A stretch of 64,000 nucleotides of DNA. Origin: Baylisascaris procyonis (taxonomy: Eukaryota > Nematoda > Chromadorea > Rhabditida > Ascarididae). The translations under genes and the position numbers were made by a program. Under the pieces are notes generated by a model. That model had not been told where the DNA came from. It saw nothing but the letters and a program-made list of their open reading frames with translations, and ran no database searches. The DNA lies in contig JAZARR010000213.1 in assembly GCA_037389465.1 (NCBI GenBank), positions 5,066,501 through 5,130,500 of the forward strand, in the 5' to 3' direction. Of this stretch, positions 39,707 through 51,802 are shown one piece after another. How positions within the stretch are numbered: position 1 is the stretch's first letter; every line of letters begins with the position of its first letter.

Positions 39707-39887
39707 TTGCAGTCATCGCGATTATGTACCCCATCGTTTGGCATTATTCGATGTTTAGTTTTTGAATTTCGCAACTGCAATTACACATCCGACATTAACG
39801 AACATGCAGTGGATTTCAAGGTGAAGAATGTGCGTACGCGATACGCTGCCAGTTGTTGTGCTATTATGCTTGTAGACGAATGGTTAC

Positions 39888-40253
39888 ATGTTCTTTCTGG
39901 TGTATTCCTTGAAGATTCACATCATTCAGCATGACAACCTTCTCATTGCGAACGCCGAACACTCTTTAGGTGCATCAGCCAACCATACGAATCGAATAGA
40001 CGCAGTTACGCCGTCGCTGTTTCACATCATTCTCACTAATCCATACGGATCAGGACAAAACCGCTCACGACAAAACTGCAAAAAAGTAGCCTATTTGGGC
40101 GTGTCGGTGCATGATTGCATATTGTCAACTAGTTTTCGTGTAATATTCATCTCTTTCGTCGTATTAAGGTTTTGCCGATCGGATGTAAAGTCAGGTGACT
40201 GTTCACAATCATTGTGTCATTCAAATCACTACGGAGAACGTACAGGCACATGA
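39888..40253 (+). other. 121-codon ATG frame just upstream of the main gene
   Basis: A complete ATG-to-TGA frame ending about 230 bases before the start codon of the main gene. The peptide starts hydrophobic (MFFLVYSLKIHIIQ), has a polar centre with potential N-glycosylation sites (NHT, NRS), and a second hydrophobic run (FRVIFISFVVLRF). It could be a small gene, part of the 5' leader acting as an upstream frame, or chance. No family is recognised. CTGTTTCA lies inside it at 40017-40024. Confidence 0.28.
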
Positions 40254-40432
40254 CCAACCCACCTATTATTGCGTACAGTCATACTTTCTCGATTGTACAC
40301 AGCATAGCCTGATTGCCACACGTAATGGAAATTTAATCAATAAGTTTCCGTCAGTTTCATATTAAAAAAGCGAATAACTACGTGAAGCGAACGCCAAAAT
40401 CACTGATACTATTTTTTTATCATTCTCGGATC

Positions 40433-40434
40433 AG
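40433..40434 (+). promoter_or_regulatory. Candidate 3' splice or trans-splice acceptor before exon 1
   Basis: A pyrimidine-rich tract (ACTATTTTTTTATC) is followed by CATTCTCGGATCAG, placing an AG about 50 bases ahead of the ATG at 40485. It could accept a 5' leader exon from the 39.4 kb island or a spliced leader if the organism is a nematode. Confidence 0.35.
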
Positions 40435-40484
40435 TTATCTAATCGTCTACACATTTGGGGATTCTTATTGGACTATCGGTGAGA

Positions 40485-40686
40485 ATGTGGTCTTTTTTAC
40501 TGCATCCTGTGATGGTCATTTGGCATTTTGTGCTTTACCTGTGGTCACTGCTAATTCGATTGTGGGTATTCGTTTCGCGTAAACGTCGTACGCGAATCGT
40601 TATTTCGCATCGTCGTAATGACTTTGAACATCAAAGTTCCCCATTTCTGCCCGAATCCGACGAGCAAACTGACGAACAAATTGCAG
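40485..40686 (+). CDS. Main gene, coding exon 1: N-terminal membrane-anchor exon
   Basis: It begins at an ATG in the context GAGA-ATG and encodes 67 codons plus one base (G), ending ATTGCAG|GTTGGC. Residues 1-30 form a strongly hydrophobic, aromatic segment with five Trp (MWSFLLHPVMVIWHF, then LYLWSLLIRLW). It is followed at 31-37 by a basic SRKRRTR and then by an acidic, polar stretch (SPFLPESDEQTDEQ). This fits an N-terminal signal-anchor or hairpin membrane segment with the basic side, and so the body of the protein, in the cytosol. The frame is open only 14 codons further upstream. The single leftover G joins exactly to the two leading bases of exon 2 as GAG. The donor is weaker than consensus. 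I do not recognise the family; later exons lie outside the window. Confidence 0.6.
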
Positions 40687-42458
40687 GTTGGCTTTTATGC
40701 TAGTTTATCGGCGTCACTCAACTACATCAATATTCATTAATAACCATTTTTTTGTCCTCACCGTCGTATGCAATACACAAATTCCGGGACCGATTCAGCT
40801 ATCATCGTCAGCTGATTGTATTGACCAAATTATAATTGCATTTGGCGATATATTATAGTGTGTTTGATAAATCGTTTGTGATATGTGAATTGAAGCACCA
40901 TTAATTTATTCTTGTGCTTTAACTGTAAAAACCGTAACGTTGGAATGTTCATCCCTCATTCCAGACGTGTTTTGTAGATGGAATTGCAATTTGTATCATT
41001 TGCAGTGCAAAAATATCCACAAAACTATTCCATCCTTCTAATACAATCTTTCCGGAAAAAAAGAGTCTGAAATATTTCATTGTAATAAAAGTTTCTGATG
41101 TTTTTTTCTTTGTGAACATCGCTTAGGTTTCATTGTTGCATCGTATTGCATTTCGTTTCATAATCAATCTATCTAGAGTTGAACGCGAATAAGAAGTGAA
41201 AAGTTTACAATATGCATCATAGGTGAGCATTTGCACTTGCCGGTATTATTGCTGATTTTCAGTGAAACATTCTTGCCGGCGGGATTCAATAAAACAGGGA
41301 ATTCTTTGTGAAGAGCTGTGGCATAAGAGTTGTTATGATTCTACCCAACAAATTGTCATTCTACAATGAATTCCTTTCATCTTATAAAACTTGCTGCTTT
41401 ATGCGCAGTTTATTCTCTTATCAATTTTCGGTATATTCCATTCGGTTAACCATATAATTTCGAATGATTGACACACTGGCTAGGAAATGATTCACATCGT
41501 TTTCGAAGCATTCTAAAATTTCATAACAAAAACTACTGAATATTCATTTATTCTCTCTTTTTTTTTCTACTACTTCAACAAACTTTTGGTCTCCATCTCG
41601 GATTCACATAATATGATAATTTTGCACCAATAGTTGTTTAAAAATCAGCCTGTTCAGGCATTAATTTGTTAGTTGCACGGTAATCATGTTTTTGAAAAAA
41701 AAAAAAGTTTCTTATTGAATCGGCACGTCATTCCAATTCATCTTTACGCGTGCGGCCCATTGATTCCGTTATCTATCACATTGTGCTCAACATTTTATCT
41801 TTGCATATGCGAATAAGTTCATTTTTTGAACACTTTTTGCGCTATTTAAATGTTATTGCAGAGAAAAATCTATAAATTGCAAATCAGAGTATCATTTGAT
41901 CACTGCAAAATTCAGTTATTATTGATCTCTCAGAATGTGCCAATTTCTATCTGCTAAATGTGCCAGTTTCAGTCTCTCTTAACTTGTTTTGATTTTAATG
42001 GTTGTATTTTGATATTTTGTTGGTAATGGAAGGTTGAAGAATTTACTCTTTCTTAGCGTTTGACAAATAATCTTCCTCATGGAATGTGTCTATACATATT
42101 CCTTTTGCTCTCAGCAGATCATCCATCAAAATTGCTTTTGCGAAACAATAATAAATAATTGCACGAAACGTCACAGAATCGTCATTCTATTAGTGGAAAA
42201 ATTCCCCGAAAACTATTTGTGCACTTCTCTGTTACCACTCGTTTGTTGCATGAAAATATATTTGTTCGTGATGCCTCTTCCATAGATTCGGACATTCAGT
42301 CAGTGGAGAAAATTGCATGATCTTTCACTGCGAAGTCGTCCTTAGGTTGTTGTGAACGCAGCAGTAGAGATTTAGGAAAAACTGATTTTCATTTAAAATT
42401 AAATCGTGCTGCCAAATTCTCTCATTTTTGTTTGTTTCCCTAAAGACTTTCAGTAAAG

Positions 42459-42870
42459 CTATCGACAAGCGGCGGATTTCTCAAAATGAACCATAAAATT
42501 GCCATTTTTTGAGCGGCGCCTGTTCGGGATGGATGCGTTGGATTTATGTTGTTCTCTTGAAGTCATTTTTGTCAACAGACCAAATGCACTTGGGACATGG
42601 TCGGTGTCGACGATGAAATATTGCCCGCCAAGATGCATCAAGAGCCGGTTTATGTCGCTGCAAGTATTGGCTTGTAGTTTTCGGCCTTGAATGCGAAAAG
42701 GAATTAGTGGGATGCTGCTTAGGTATTTAGGGCTGTCACGAACAAATGCTAGAATGGAGATGTTGGAATCCAATCAACTGCAATTACCGGCAAGCGGGAA
42801 ATTGCCTAGGAAAGTTTGCTATCTATTGAAGCACCTCATGGTTCCGATTAGCTCTTGCACGCTTACTCTT
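42459..42870 (-). pseudogene. Decayed minus-strand coding segment with two in-frame stops
   Basis: One minus-strand frame runs from about 42870 to a TAG at 42459-42461, interrupted only by a TAG and a TGA. Read through, it is protein-like along its whole length: VSVQELIGTMRCFNR, then FLGNFPLAGNCS, then SILAFVRDSPKYLSSIPLI and HLGGQYFIVDTDHVPSAFG. The G-Q-Y-F-I-V-D-T motif is reminiscent of retroelement aspartic proteases (consensus D-T-G), but the Gly is Asp here and flanking conservation is weak, so that reading is speculative. It sits inside intron 1 on the opposite strand to the host gene, as expected for a mobile-element or gene relic. Confidence 0.42.
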
Positions 42871-45800
42871 GGATATTAGTGCAAAATATGCAATGGAGAT
42901 TGTGCTAGCGTTTCTGCGTGAGCTAATGATTAACTTTTTTGAGAATATTTCATTCGTTCGTTTTGTGGAGATTTCCGCCTTCATTCACACTCACTACTTT
43001 TACCTCTCCTCCAACTAATTTCTTTCTCGAATCGATGTTGAGCGAATGCATATAATATTTTTCTTATAATAAGCAGAAGAGTCATGCTAACTCTTTTATG
43101 AATGTTACATCTCATCTTCCATAGAGATTGGATCTTCCTCTTCCAGAAACCCGTTTGACACCTCCCTGATGCTCGAAATAGAATATCGTATACTGTTCAT
43201 TTTGAAACTAGTTTGCCTTTAGTGCTGCTTAGTTGAAAAGTAATCGGCGATCTGGCCATTATCAAAAAATAAAGCCAATAGTTACATCCTAACTATTAAA
43301 TTCCTAAATTTAATAAATAATTTTCGGAAGTATTTTTGAAGGAGACTGGCATCAATAAGAGAATAGCCTCGTGATTTTTTCTATTGAATTATCTCATAGA
43401 ACACAAACGACATTCACATGAACGTTTCAGATGCACTAGGCGTAGCTGCAGGCGTTTTAATTCCAATTGACAATTGCATTTCGTTGCGTAAAATCCTTTT
43501 TTTTTACCATTACGCAAAGTTTTATCAGTAAATTGCACAAAAAGTGAAACTGCTTCTCAACACTTCCCATGTTGGAAAACGCGCCGTAGATGGCGGCACA
43601 ATGCGCGCTTTTGCAACCGGAGTCATCCATCCAGACATATTTGCCGACTGCCGAAAATTATAGAACTCAGGCAAGGCAATACATTCGTATTAACCATTTT
43701 CACCGTTTGCACTAATCTTCTGCGAAAAAAAAAATCAGTTTTTGCGGTTCGGCCAATGACCTGTGCTACAGAGTCAGTTTCAGATTACTTGCAAGCTTTT
43801 AGCCGCATGTAAGCATCCGCAAATGTTTTCGTAATTGCTAATACGGTTGATAAACTTTGCAATTGGTCTACGGCGTCATCCCATGATATGCATTACGTTG
43901 GTAATAATTTTCTCATCTTTACGTTCAATGATATAGGCAGGCGTATATGCGCAACGAAGGTTGCAGCCATAATCTGTTGTATTAACGTAACGGTTTGAAG
44001 CGTTTGAAAAATGCTTTTCCCAGTTTAGGAAATCGTCTCTTTCTTCCAGCAGATTCATAACGATGAAAGAACGCATAATTTCGGAGTGTTAATTTGCCTG
44101 AAAACGCTTAACGACTATTTTCCGAAAGTCAATTGCCCAATGTTCAGAGTTTGTGTTAGAGAGATATTTTTATCATGATATCGCAGTGTTCTCAATTTGC
44201 AATAAATTGCCTTGAAAGCGATTATCGGAAAAGGCTCCGAATGGAGGCAGGGAAGAACTCACGGACTGGAGCTTGATGACGATGCTTTATGATTAAACAA
44301 TCCGTTTTTCCCATTAATACATATTTTTCATTTTGGCTGTCGTGAATGGAATGTTGAAAGTTACATAGGTTGACCAGCCACGCCTTTTCATCGTGGCAAT
44401 AAGTTGTGATATATGCATATTCGATTTCTTCATGCTTGCGACTTTTCTTGAAGTGAATATGCGAGCATATATGATCATCCTTCACATCTTGCACTTCATT
44501 TAGGCGGGATCATTTATTCTTTGTCTAATACAAGAAATCCGCATGAGTTGATATGGCCGAACTCAGCGCAGACTTAGCACTGAAACATCGATTCACACGA
44601 TTGATTTGAGCCGCTTGCCGATTTTCTTTTTTTTTTGTGAAAAAAATCATGGAAGTGCTAGTTAACGTGCTTTCATGTCTTCTTTTCTGCAGTGTTCCTC
44701 GCGACGATCGTTAGCGTCGAACATCCGAAAGTGTTTTTAATGTAATTGCGCTTTCCAATAATCCATAGCGATGAAGCTCGCTAGAGATTTTCTGCTCATT
44801 CGTATAATATCAGAGAAGAAAAAACGTTCAATAACTGAGAGGAAAGAAGAGAGATAATACATAGTCATATTATGATAATATGTAAACGTATATTAATCGA
44901 TTTTTCAATTTCGGTCGCTTTGAAAGAATTTTATTGTTAGAAACGCTGTGACCACTACTTTTATAAAGTAGGCACACTTCAAAAGTTTTCTTCAGCATAC
45001 GAAATTAAAGTCAATTTAAGTGGTAAAATTCCTCAATTCGGTTTTGAGAGTGTCACTTTGTTAGTTGTTCAGAATACTCTTTTCGTTTCGAAATGATTCC
45101 TAATTAATCCTCACTGAAGCAGCCGCTGCGAAATTTGCACGTCAAAAGTCGATTTCGAAGCCAATGAGTGTGCATTGAAGGATGATGCGAGAAGCGGATT
45201 TCCAGAAAAAAATTATGACATTTTTCCTTCTTCTCTACGTTTTTACTTGAAAGTATCCAACTCGCATTAAAGTAATTTCGAAAGAGGTGAATAAGCGCCG
45301 AGAAACTAAGCTCCGGGATGATTCTCGCCACAAAATAAACTGACGTCTGAAAAATAGATTGAAAAATATGTTTGAGATTCTTCCAGAGGTATATGAGTAG
45401 TTGCGATGTTCGATTATTTTGAATCGCTGGTTATTGATAGGAATCAATTTTCGTTGTTTTCATATTACGTAGCGTTGCATCTGCTAAATTTGTCGTCACT
45501 AATCGTCAGTTTAAACACGTTATTACGAAGTCGTAAGTGAAAGATTAATTAAGTGTTGCAATAGGGAGAAATTGTTGCACAGGAAAAACTCATTTCTCAC
45601 CTAAATACCCTGAGTTTAATTTTATAGCTTCGTGCTGTGCACGTTTACAGATTAAATTTAGATCAAATCTTTTAATGCGAACGAAATTTTGAAAAAAAGC
45701 ATGCTGAATTCGGAGGCATTTTTCGTGGAGTGGACGATTAGTGAAATGTTTCTTTGAAAATGGCTTGAGCGTTTAAAGGAGTTCATTTACTCTCATAAAA

Positions 45801-48540
45801 CATTTAGGAAGGGCAAAAACGTTTCGGAAACATAGAATGTTTAGTCGTTTTGAATGGAACGAACGTTTTTATTCGACCAAAAAGAGACTGAAAGAATTGG
45901 TCCAGGAAGAGACACTGAATGTATGAAATTAAAAAAAAAAAAGAACCCATCATTTGAAATTTATGAATTGTGATAAAGAATGGCTGTATAACTTCCTCGT
46001 AAAAATATATTCTCTTTTCTAGTGTGGTTCGAAGGTTTGTTTTTAGCTAAAAATGCTATGAAGCTTATATGCTAATCGATAGTTACCTTTGGCAACTATT
46101 TAATTACTTGCTTACTTAACTCTTATCCTATTTTGCATTCTCATTAACTAGTCGAATGCAAGCCAACTAATCAAAACATAATAAGCAGTCACAAGATTGG
46201 CGTTTGTAAATTGGATGTGCTGTACAATTGTCGGATGTTCGGTGTGTGTTCTCACTATGTGAAGCATTTTGTGTGGACGCATCAAGGACGGCGCTGCATT
46301 TAATTGCCCAATGTTCACCTTCAAACATCATTAGCATCGCTCGCTTCTTACTGAATTGATTGATTCGTTCGAAATGTTGAATTCGCAAAAAGGAAATTCT
46401 TTTTACGACACCAAATTTAGATGTTATTTATCAGAAGTTGAACTCTTCATTGCTTTTGTTGTATTGCTAAATTACACCAAAGAGAATGTTATGCGCATAA
46501 TTTCTCATCTTTCCCACACTCGAAAAAAGTGAACTCTATGTTGCAAGTATGATAGTTTTACTCAGTAATTACCGCAGAAATAAAGCCATTTTCTACTTGC
46601 AATATTTCGCACTAATAAAGGGAATTAGCGTAATTTTCATTGCATCACTTTGAAGCTAAAAATTGCGCATCGAAAATTTCTGCTCATTAAATCAGTGCTT
46701 TTGGTTTTTTCATTTATGAAAAATGTCTTATGATTCCTACTTATTTATGTTTGAGCATTTTCTTATTGAGCCTAAGTTGACTATATTGGAGGAAAAGTTC
46801 CGATTTTTTGCCGCCTGCTACGCACATTGCACATCTTTCATTTATGAATGATATATTAAGGGGAGAGTTGTGCTGTCATTTGAGAGACTAGTTTCGACGC
46901 ACACATGTGATGGACGCACTGACTCAGAGTCCCACGGCTATAAAACTAGCCCTGATTGAATAAGGCGTGTTGAATGTGTTTATAAGAGCGAGTGGTGCCA
47001 CTACTCTCAAAATGGGTTATATTCAAACAGTTGTAAATGCCTTCATATTTAATTAATCCCCTTTTTCTATTAAAAAATGTAGCGGAAGACCACTATTGAA
47101 GGCAAACAATTTCACTGCCAAGGCGGGATATATGTTGTGCTCTAAATCCTTCAAGATTGCTAATAAAACCAATTTCTTTGTGGGTTCTCTAGATGAGGAT
47201 CAGTTCAGGTAGGCGTTCATAGAAATAACTCAGTAATTACAAATCATTTCGTATAAGAGAAGTGCATTCATATGCGCTGCATCCTACCGTAATCATAGCC
47301 TAAACGGATTGATATGAGCCGATTTCCGCTTATTGTGACTTCTTCTTTATTCACTCGTTTGGAGAAGACAAAAGCATACGATTATTGATGCGATGCAGTG
47401 CTGAAAATGAGTATCACACCATTCAATCGCTAATAGAATTTCGATACAAGAATATAATCAAAGTCGGGCGAATTTTTCATAATGTTTTTTATCACAAAAT
47501 ATGCGGTAATTTTGGCACTGCAGTTGAGAAGTTTTCATTAACTATGAAGCCAATAATGAAACCATCATGCGTATTTAGTTGTCATCTGATAGGAGTTTCA
47601 TTCAATTCAGGCCACAGTACTGCAATGTTGAATTAATTTCGATATGTACAGGTTTCTTTCTTGCATAGGAATTTGCATCTGTGAAATGGCCACCTCTTTT
47701 CATCGTGTTCGCTGTTAGAGCAGATATGCTTACTTACTTATTTCTTTACATGTAGCGGTAGATTACCATTTCATCGAAGAGTTTCTTATTTAAAGGGAAT
47801 CAGGCGCATAGCACCTTAGGAACTAGTCCAAAATGAAAAGCTATGGAAGTCGAACTGTGAGGCAAGCCAATGCCATTCATTTCCGCCTAATTGCCTTCGT
47901 GCCACATAATTTTTGAATTCACCATTTTATGCCATTGTATATTGGCTTTGAAGGCAATTTCAAGCCTCATTCAAGAACATCTTTACTGAAAGCAGCATTT
48001 TTTGAACATAAGTTGGCATAAAACTGTTTACTAGCTTAATACTCTATTGCGTGATATCATCAGCTACTCTTTAAGCCAACAATTTAAAGCTCATTTAGTA
48101 GTATTTTGCAGAGAAACGATTGAGAAATATTCTTTCGAAGTAACTTCCATTCTATATTTTTATTTCGAGTTATATTTTATTTTACGTAGGAGGCCACCAA
48201 AAACACTTTAAACTTAGTCAGTCAGATGAAACTACACAACAAAAAGTGATTGCTTAGAGAGATGGAATCTTGCAAAAGAAAGTTTTTCACAGTCTTAGTG
48301 GCTCATTTTCGCGAATTCAATGATAACGAGATATCTAGAGAGTTGAAACTTGTACTACGTCGGTGTAATTGAAATTTGTAAGATTTGTGTTTATGAAATT
48401 AATCTGTGCAGAACTGAATTACTTTTTAGTAACACACGATTAGTTATGCATAACGTAATAAACGCCATTAAAAAAGTCACGAAGTTTGCAAGCTATTGCG
48501 TAATTTGAATTCATCGGCAATCATTAAACTTTTTTTTCAG

Positions 48541-48603
48541 CTCGATTATATCAATCAATATCATGCACAATCATTTGAACTCATCGAAGAAGAGCAAAAG
48601 TAA
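48541..48603 (+). other. Possible alternative terminal exon in intron 1
   Basis: A near-ideal acceptor (AAACTTTTTTTTCAG) is followed by 20 open codons, LDYINQYHAQSFELIEEEQK, then TAA and an AATAAA about 16 bases later. The peptide is well composed and acidic. In this frame it needs a phase-0 upstream exon, which exon 1 of the main gene (phase 1) does not supply, so it would belong to another transcript. A run of this length can arise by chance. Confidence 0.28.
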
Positions 48604-49024
48604 ACAGTTCTAAAATCAATAAATGCTTCATTTCGTTATGAGATATGAGAATTATTCACATTAATCAAAGAATTTCTTTGCGAAACCTCAGAACCCTACT
48701 GTCCCTAAGAGCACGGCACTTCAAGTTCTTTAGTCATCGGGAACATCTTTCAGTTGAGCGACCGATTTCATGTGCTGAAAATGAGAGTAGAGATAATTTT
48801 GCTAGAAAATGCTGAGTTTTATAGGATCTCTAAAATAAGCAGGTTTATTCCAGGATCCACTGTTGTAATCCATCATTAAGTACGAAAAACAACTTCAGTA
48901 ATGAATGCTGAGATCTGTGCTATTGTTAAATGGTGCGGTCCCGAGCAGTTATTCGGAAATTTCCACCAAGAAGAATCGATAAATAAAAGGTTCATTTCCG
49001 GTCGTGTCTGATGAGGAAAATGCT

Positions 49025-49237
49025 TTATTCACTATTCAAGAAAGCCGGAGCATAATTCAGATGAATAGAAGAATGGTGTTGATTTTTTCGCAGTTCGCTA
49101 GTTTGACGCACACCAGATCCCATGAGGGCATTTAAGATGAGATCGCATTTCACACGCCTTATGCTGCAAATGCGCAATGCGATTGAGTGTGAAATCATTT
49201 GAAAAAATCCGATTTCCATGCGAGAGGGACAACGCAT
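49025..49237 (-). other. ATG-initiated 70-codon orphan frame
   Basis: A complete ATG-to-TAA minus-strand frame inside intron 1. The composition is mixed, with basic RICSIRRVKC and a central hydrophobic LILNALMGSG. No family is recognised and no splice context is seen. Confidence 0.18.
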
Positions 49238-50259
49238 TGGAGCAGAATTTTCCGTAAACTATCCTGCTTGATCATGCTATGGTAGAGTGAGGTAGAATAT
49301 TCAATATTGACTCAGTCCCTTACATTTTAGAAGGGAAAACAGAGAGCTAGTGTTCAGTTCTTTGCATAATCTTTCCTTTATAAAATAAATGTGCAAAATT
49401 AGAGCGCAAATCTATGAGAAATAAAAAAAGACTTTAATAAAGAAGAAAGCCGGTCACTTCTATGAAGATTCAGTTTATTTTTCTTTTCTATAAGAATTCC
49501 TCTGCAAATTAATTAAAACTATCTGTTCAGTTTTAATAATTTAGGAGGTATAATTGCGCATGAAAGCTGTATTTCAGCCATTCAACGTTGACCCAAAGGT
49601 AAATTTTTTGTGGGAGACTATGCAGCTAGCAGATTTGATGGGGAAGTCATTACCAGATCTTTCATCTGGTTGATAGTTAAATTATTTTTGAATATTAAAG
49701 CAGCGCAACAACCTCGGTATTGAAATGCTTAAATGTGTGTTGTGAAGCTCGTAATGTTTTGTTATATGGCTTTATCAGCGGCTTTTGAAATCACTTCCCC
49801 GTCAAGCAATGCCGTATGTTCCTAAAAGGTTGTTCTTTTGTTTTCCGTAGTTCTAATACTGCAAATAATCATCTAAAAGCATTGTTGTGTATTATAGGCA
49901 TAAACCGAAATTGTTAGGGTATAATTTGAATTTACTACTGTAACGCTTAATTCGTTAGCCTACTATTAATTGTGCTTTTGCACATTTTCCAACCCTTTTT
50001 ATCAATTTGTGGCAAATTTTTTTTTTCCTTCAGTGTATAGGCTGCCTTTTAGCATTAAAAAATTCAGTGTTTAAAAGGTTCTGCATTTTTCACTAGTAGA
50101 TTTCATATGTCCGCTCTCTCATTACAAATTTAACTTAAGCTAATCTTCGTGGATTAAAAGAATATTCGCCGGGATGGTTGAAACAGAATAATGAACTATT
50201 GCTTTAATTGGAGTGAATCTGCGAAAGCATGCGACTACATCACTCCGGCAGTTGCATTC

Positions 50260-50463
50260 CTAAGATGTAAGAATAGCCCATTTAGCACGACATTGCCGGC
50301 CCAGGAATAGCAGTAATCCTATAAACACTGCACTTTTATGGCTTTTGTGGGGGATTTGTTGTGGTCGTGGATGCACTTCGATGGATAAAGGTTTTCCATG
50401 ATGGGCATGGATAGGAAGCCTCGCTCTTTCTGATTTTGCAATACGCATCATTTGCCTGTCCAT
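50260..50463 (-). other. ATG-initiated 67-codon frame with one hydrophobic segment
   Basis: A complete ATG-to-TAG minus-strand frame. The first two thirds are basic and His/Pro-rich (RARLPIHAHHGKPLSIEVH). Next comes a short hydrophobic stretch, SAVFIGLLLFLG, and a basic end. It could encode a small single-pass membrane protein or be chance. Confidence 0.22.
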
Positions 50464-51397
50464 TCCCTTTCATTCATCTCTTTTTTTTTTGGTTGGCGCA
50501 TTATGACAATCTCACATTCGTTCTTATTCACATGCGAATGCACATAGGAGTATATATGCACCTCTGCGTTTGATAGTTCCAGCCCACTAAAATTGCCAAA
50601 TGCAGGTGGAATCAAATTCGATATACAATCTTCTATGATATCTTACGTCCTGACCCATTTTGATTTTCCATCTTCTATATGTGTTGTTTACAACTAAATG
50701 TGCTTACTATAGCATCTCAAGGTGATTTCTTCTACAAATGGTTGGAAACGATATTTGAACCAAATTTTTCGAACTTTGTGCTAGCGATAGAATACAGGAG
50801 GAATATCAGACGTTAAGTTAATGTTACTTCGAATATTAATTAAAATAGCCAGGAAAAGTTTACATACCATTACATCCCGTCTAATGCATTTTCCACTTAT
50901 ATTAACTGACTGGCTAAAAATTTTAGTGATTAAATTGTTTCTAAGTGGTTTCTGAAATATTTTTATATTTGTAACCTTATAGCAATTACAGTAGACTATA
51001 GACATTTCAAGAAGTGAAATGAATGAATAAGAAAGAAATGTATTCGATTTTCTATTAGAATAGAATTATATGCCGTCTCAGATAATGGTCATTGTGAATA
51101 TTGCTTGTTAACAATAAGCCTCATGGATGGTTTTTTCCTTCGTCTAGAGCAACCTCAACAATGCTCAGTTTTTACGACAAATTTCTTTGAAGTATTCCAT
51201 TGTGGCGATTTGTAGTCGGGGGAAAATAATTGGCTATTCGAACATTTTGAAAGGCAAAGAAGGAGAAAGCGTGATTTTAGAGAGACGGAGAAGGTGAGCT
51301 AACAACATCGGAAGGACTGAGGAGTCGAACTTCACGTCTCTTCAGAGAATTAACGAGGCAAAAATTATTGACAGCTGAGTGCGATCTAAGTGACAGA

Positions 51398-51676
51398 CTA
51401 TTTGTGAATGAGATGAGCGTGACGTACTTTTATAGGCGAGCACTTTTTAGTACTGCAAGTAAACGAGGTGGGATTCATATGTGTAATAGTGGTGCATTTG
51501 ATGCTATCTGCATTCACCATCACAGCTAAATTGATTGAACGGTGTCGACATGCATTAGGCAACATGCCATTATTGAGCAGTGACCGTTGCATGGTGTCTA
51601 TGCCATTCAAAATGTCTGATAACGATAGTAATTGACCATTGTGGACAGTCCATTTCCTCAGTTGTGGACAGTCCAT
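51398..51676 (-). other. ATG-initiated 92-codon frame, protein-like
   Basis: A complete ATG-to-TAG minus-strand frame with balanced composition: MDCPQLRKWTVHNGQLLSL, a central NLAVMVNADSIKCT, and a Cys/Lys-rich end (FTCSTKKCSPIKVRH). Five cysteines suggest a structured domain, but no family is recognised. Its first 40 bases contain a 15-base direct repeat (TTGTGGACAGTCCAT on the plus strand, at 51639-51653 and 51662-51676). It lies in intron 1, antisense to the main gene. Confidence 0.3.
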
Positions 51677-51802
51677 CTTTAATAAGCAGTATGCAATAAA
51701 TCTTAGGATTTATCCCTTTCCTAGGTTGTGCTCTGAAAAAGAGAAGGCGGGTGGCACAATCTCAAATAGGAAATAAATAAAGTTATTAGCGATTATAGTG
51801 AG

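Larger units (their letters stand above)
39219..39734 (-). other. 171-codon ATG frame across the GC-rich island
   Basis: This is among the longest ATG-to-stop frames in the window (true ATG at 39734, TAA at 39219-39221). The N-terminal half has mixed composition (RNQMEDECQRLVVWGG in part). The C-terminal half is Arg/Pro/Leu rich, with a hydrophobic CLFFLSFSSRLALNTAALP. However, several other frames on both strands are also open across the same GC-rich DNA, as expected where stop codons are scarce. It could be a divergent gene sharing the island as promoter, or an artefact. Confidence 0.28.

Noticed and set aside
42499..42879. Two plus-strand frames end to end over the 42.5-42.9 kb segment
   Set aside because: The antisense frame has better composition and continuity across its stops, so the plus-strand frames are most likely its shadow.
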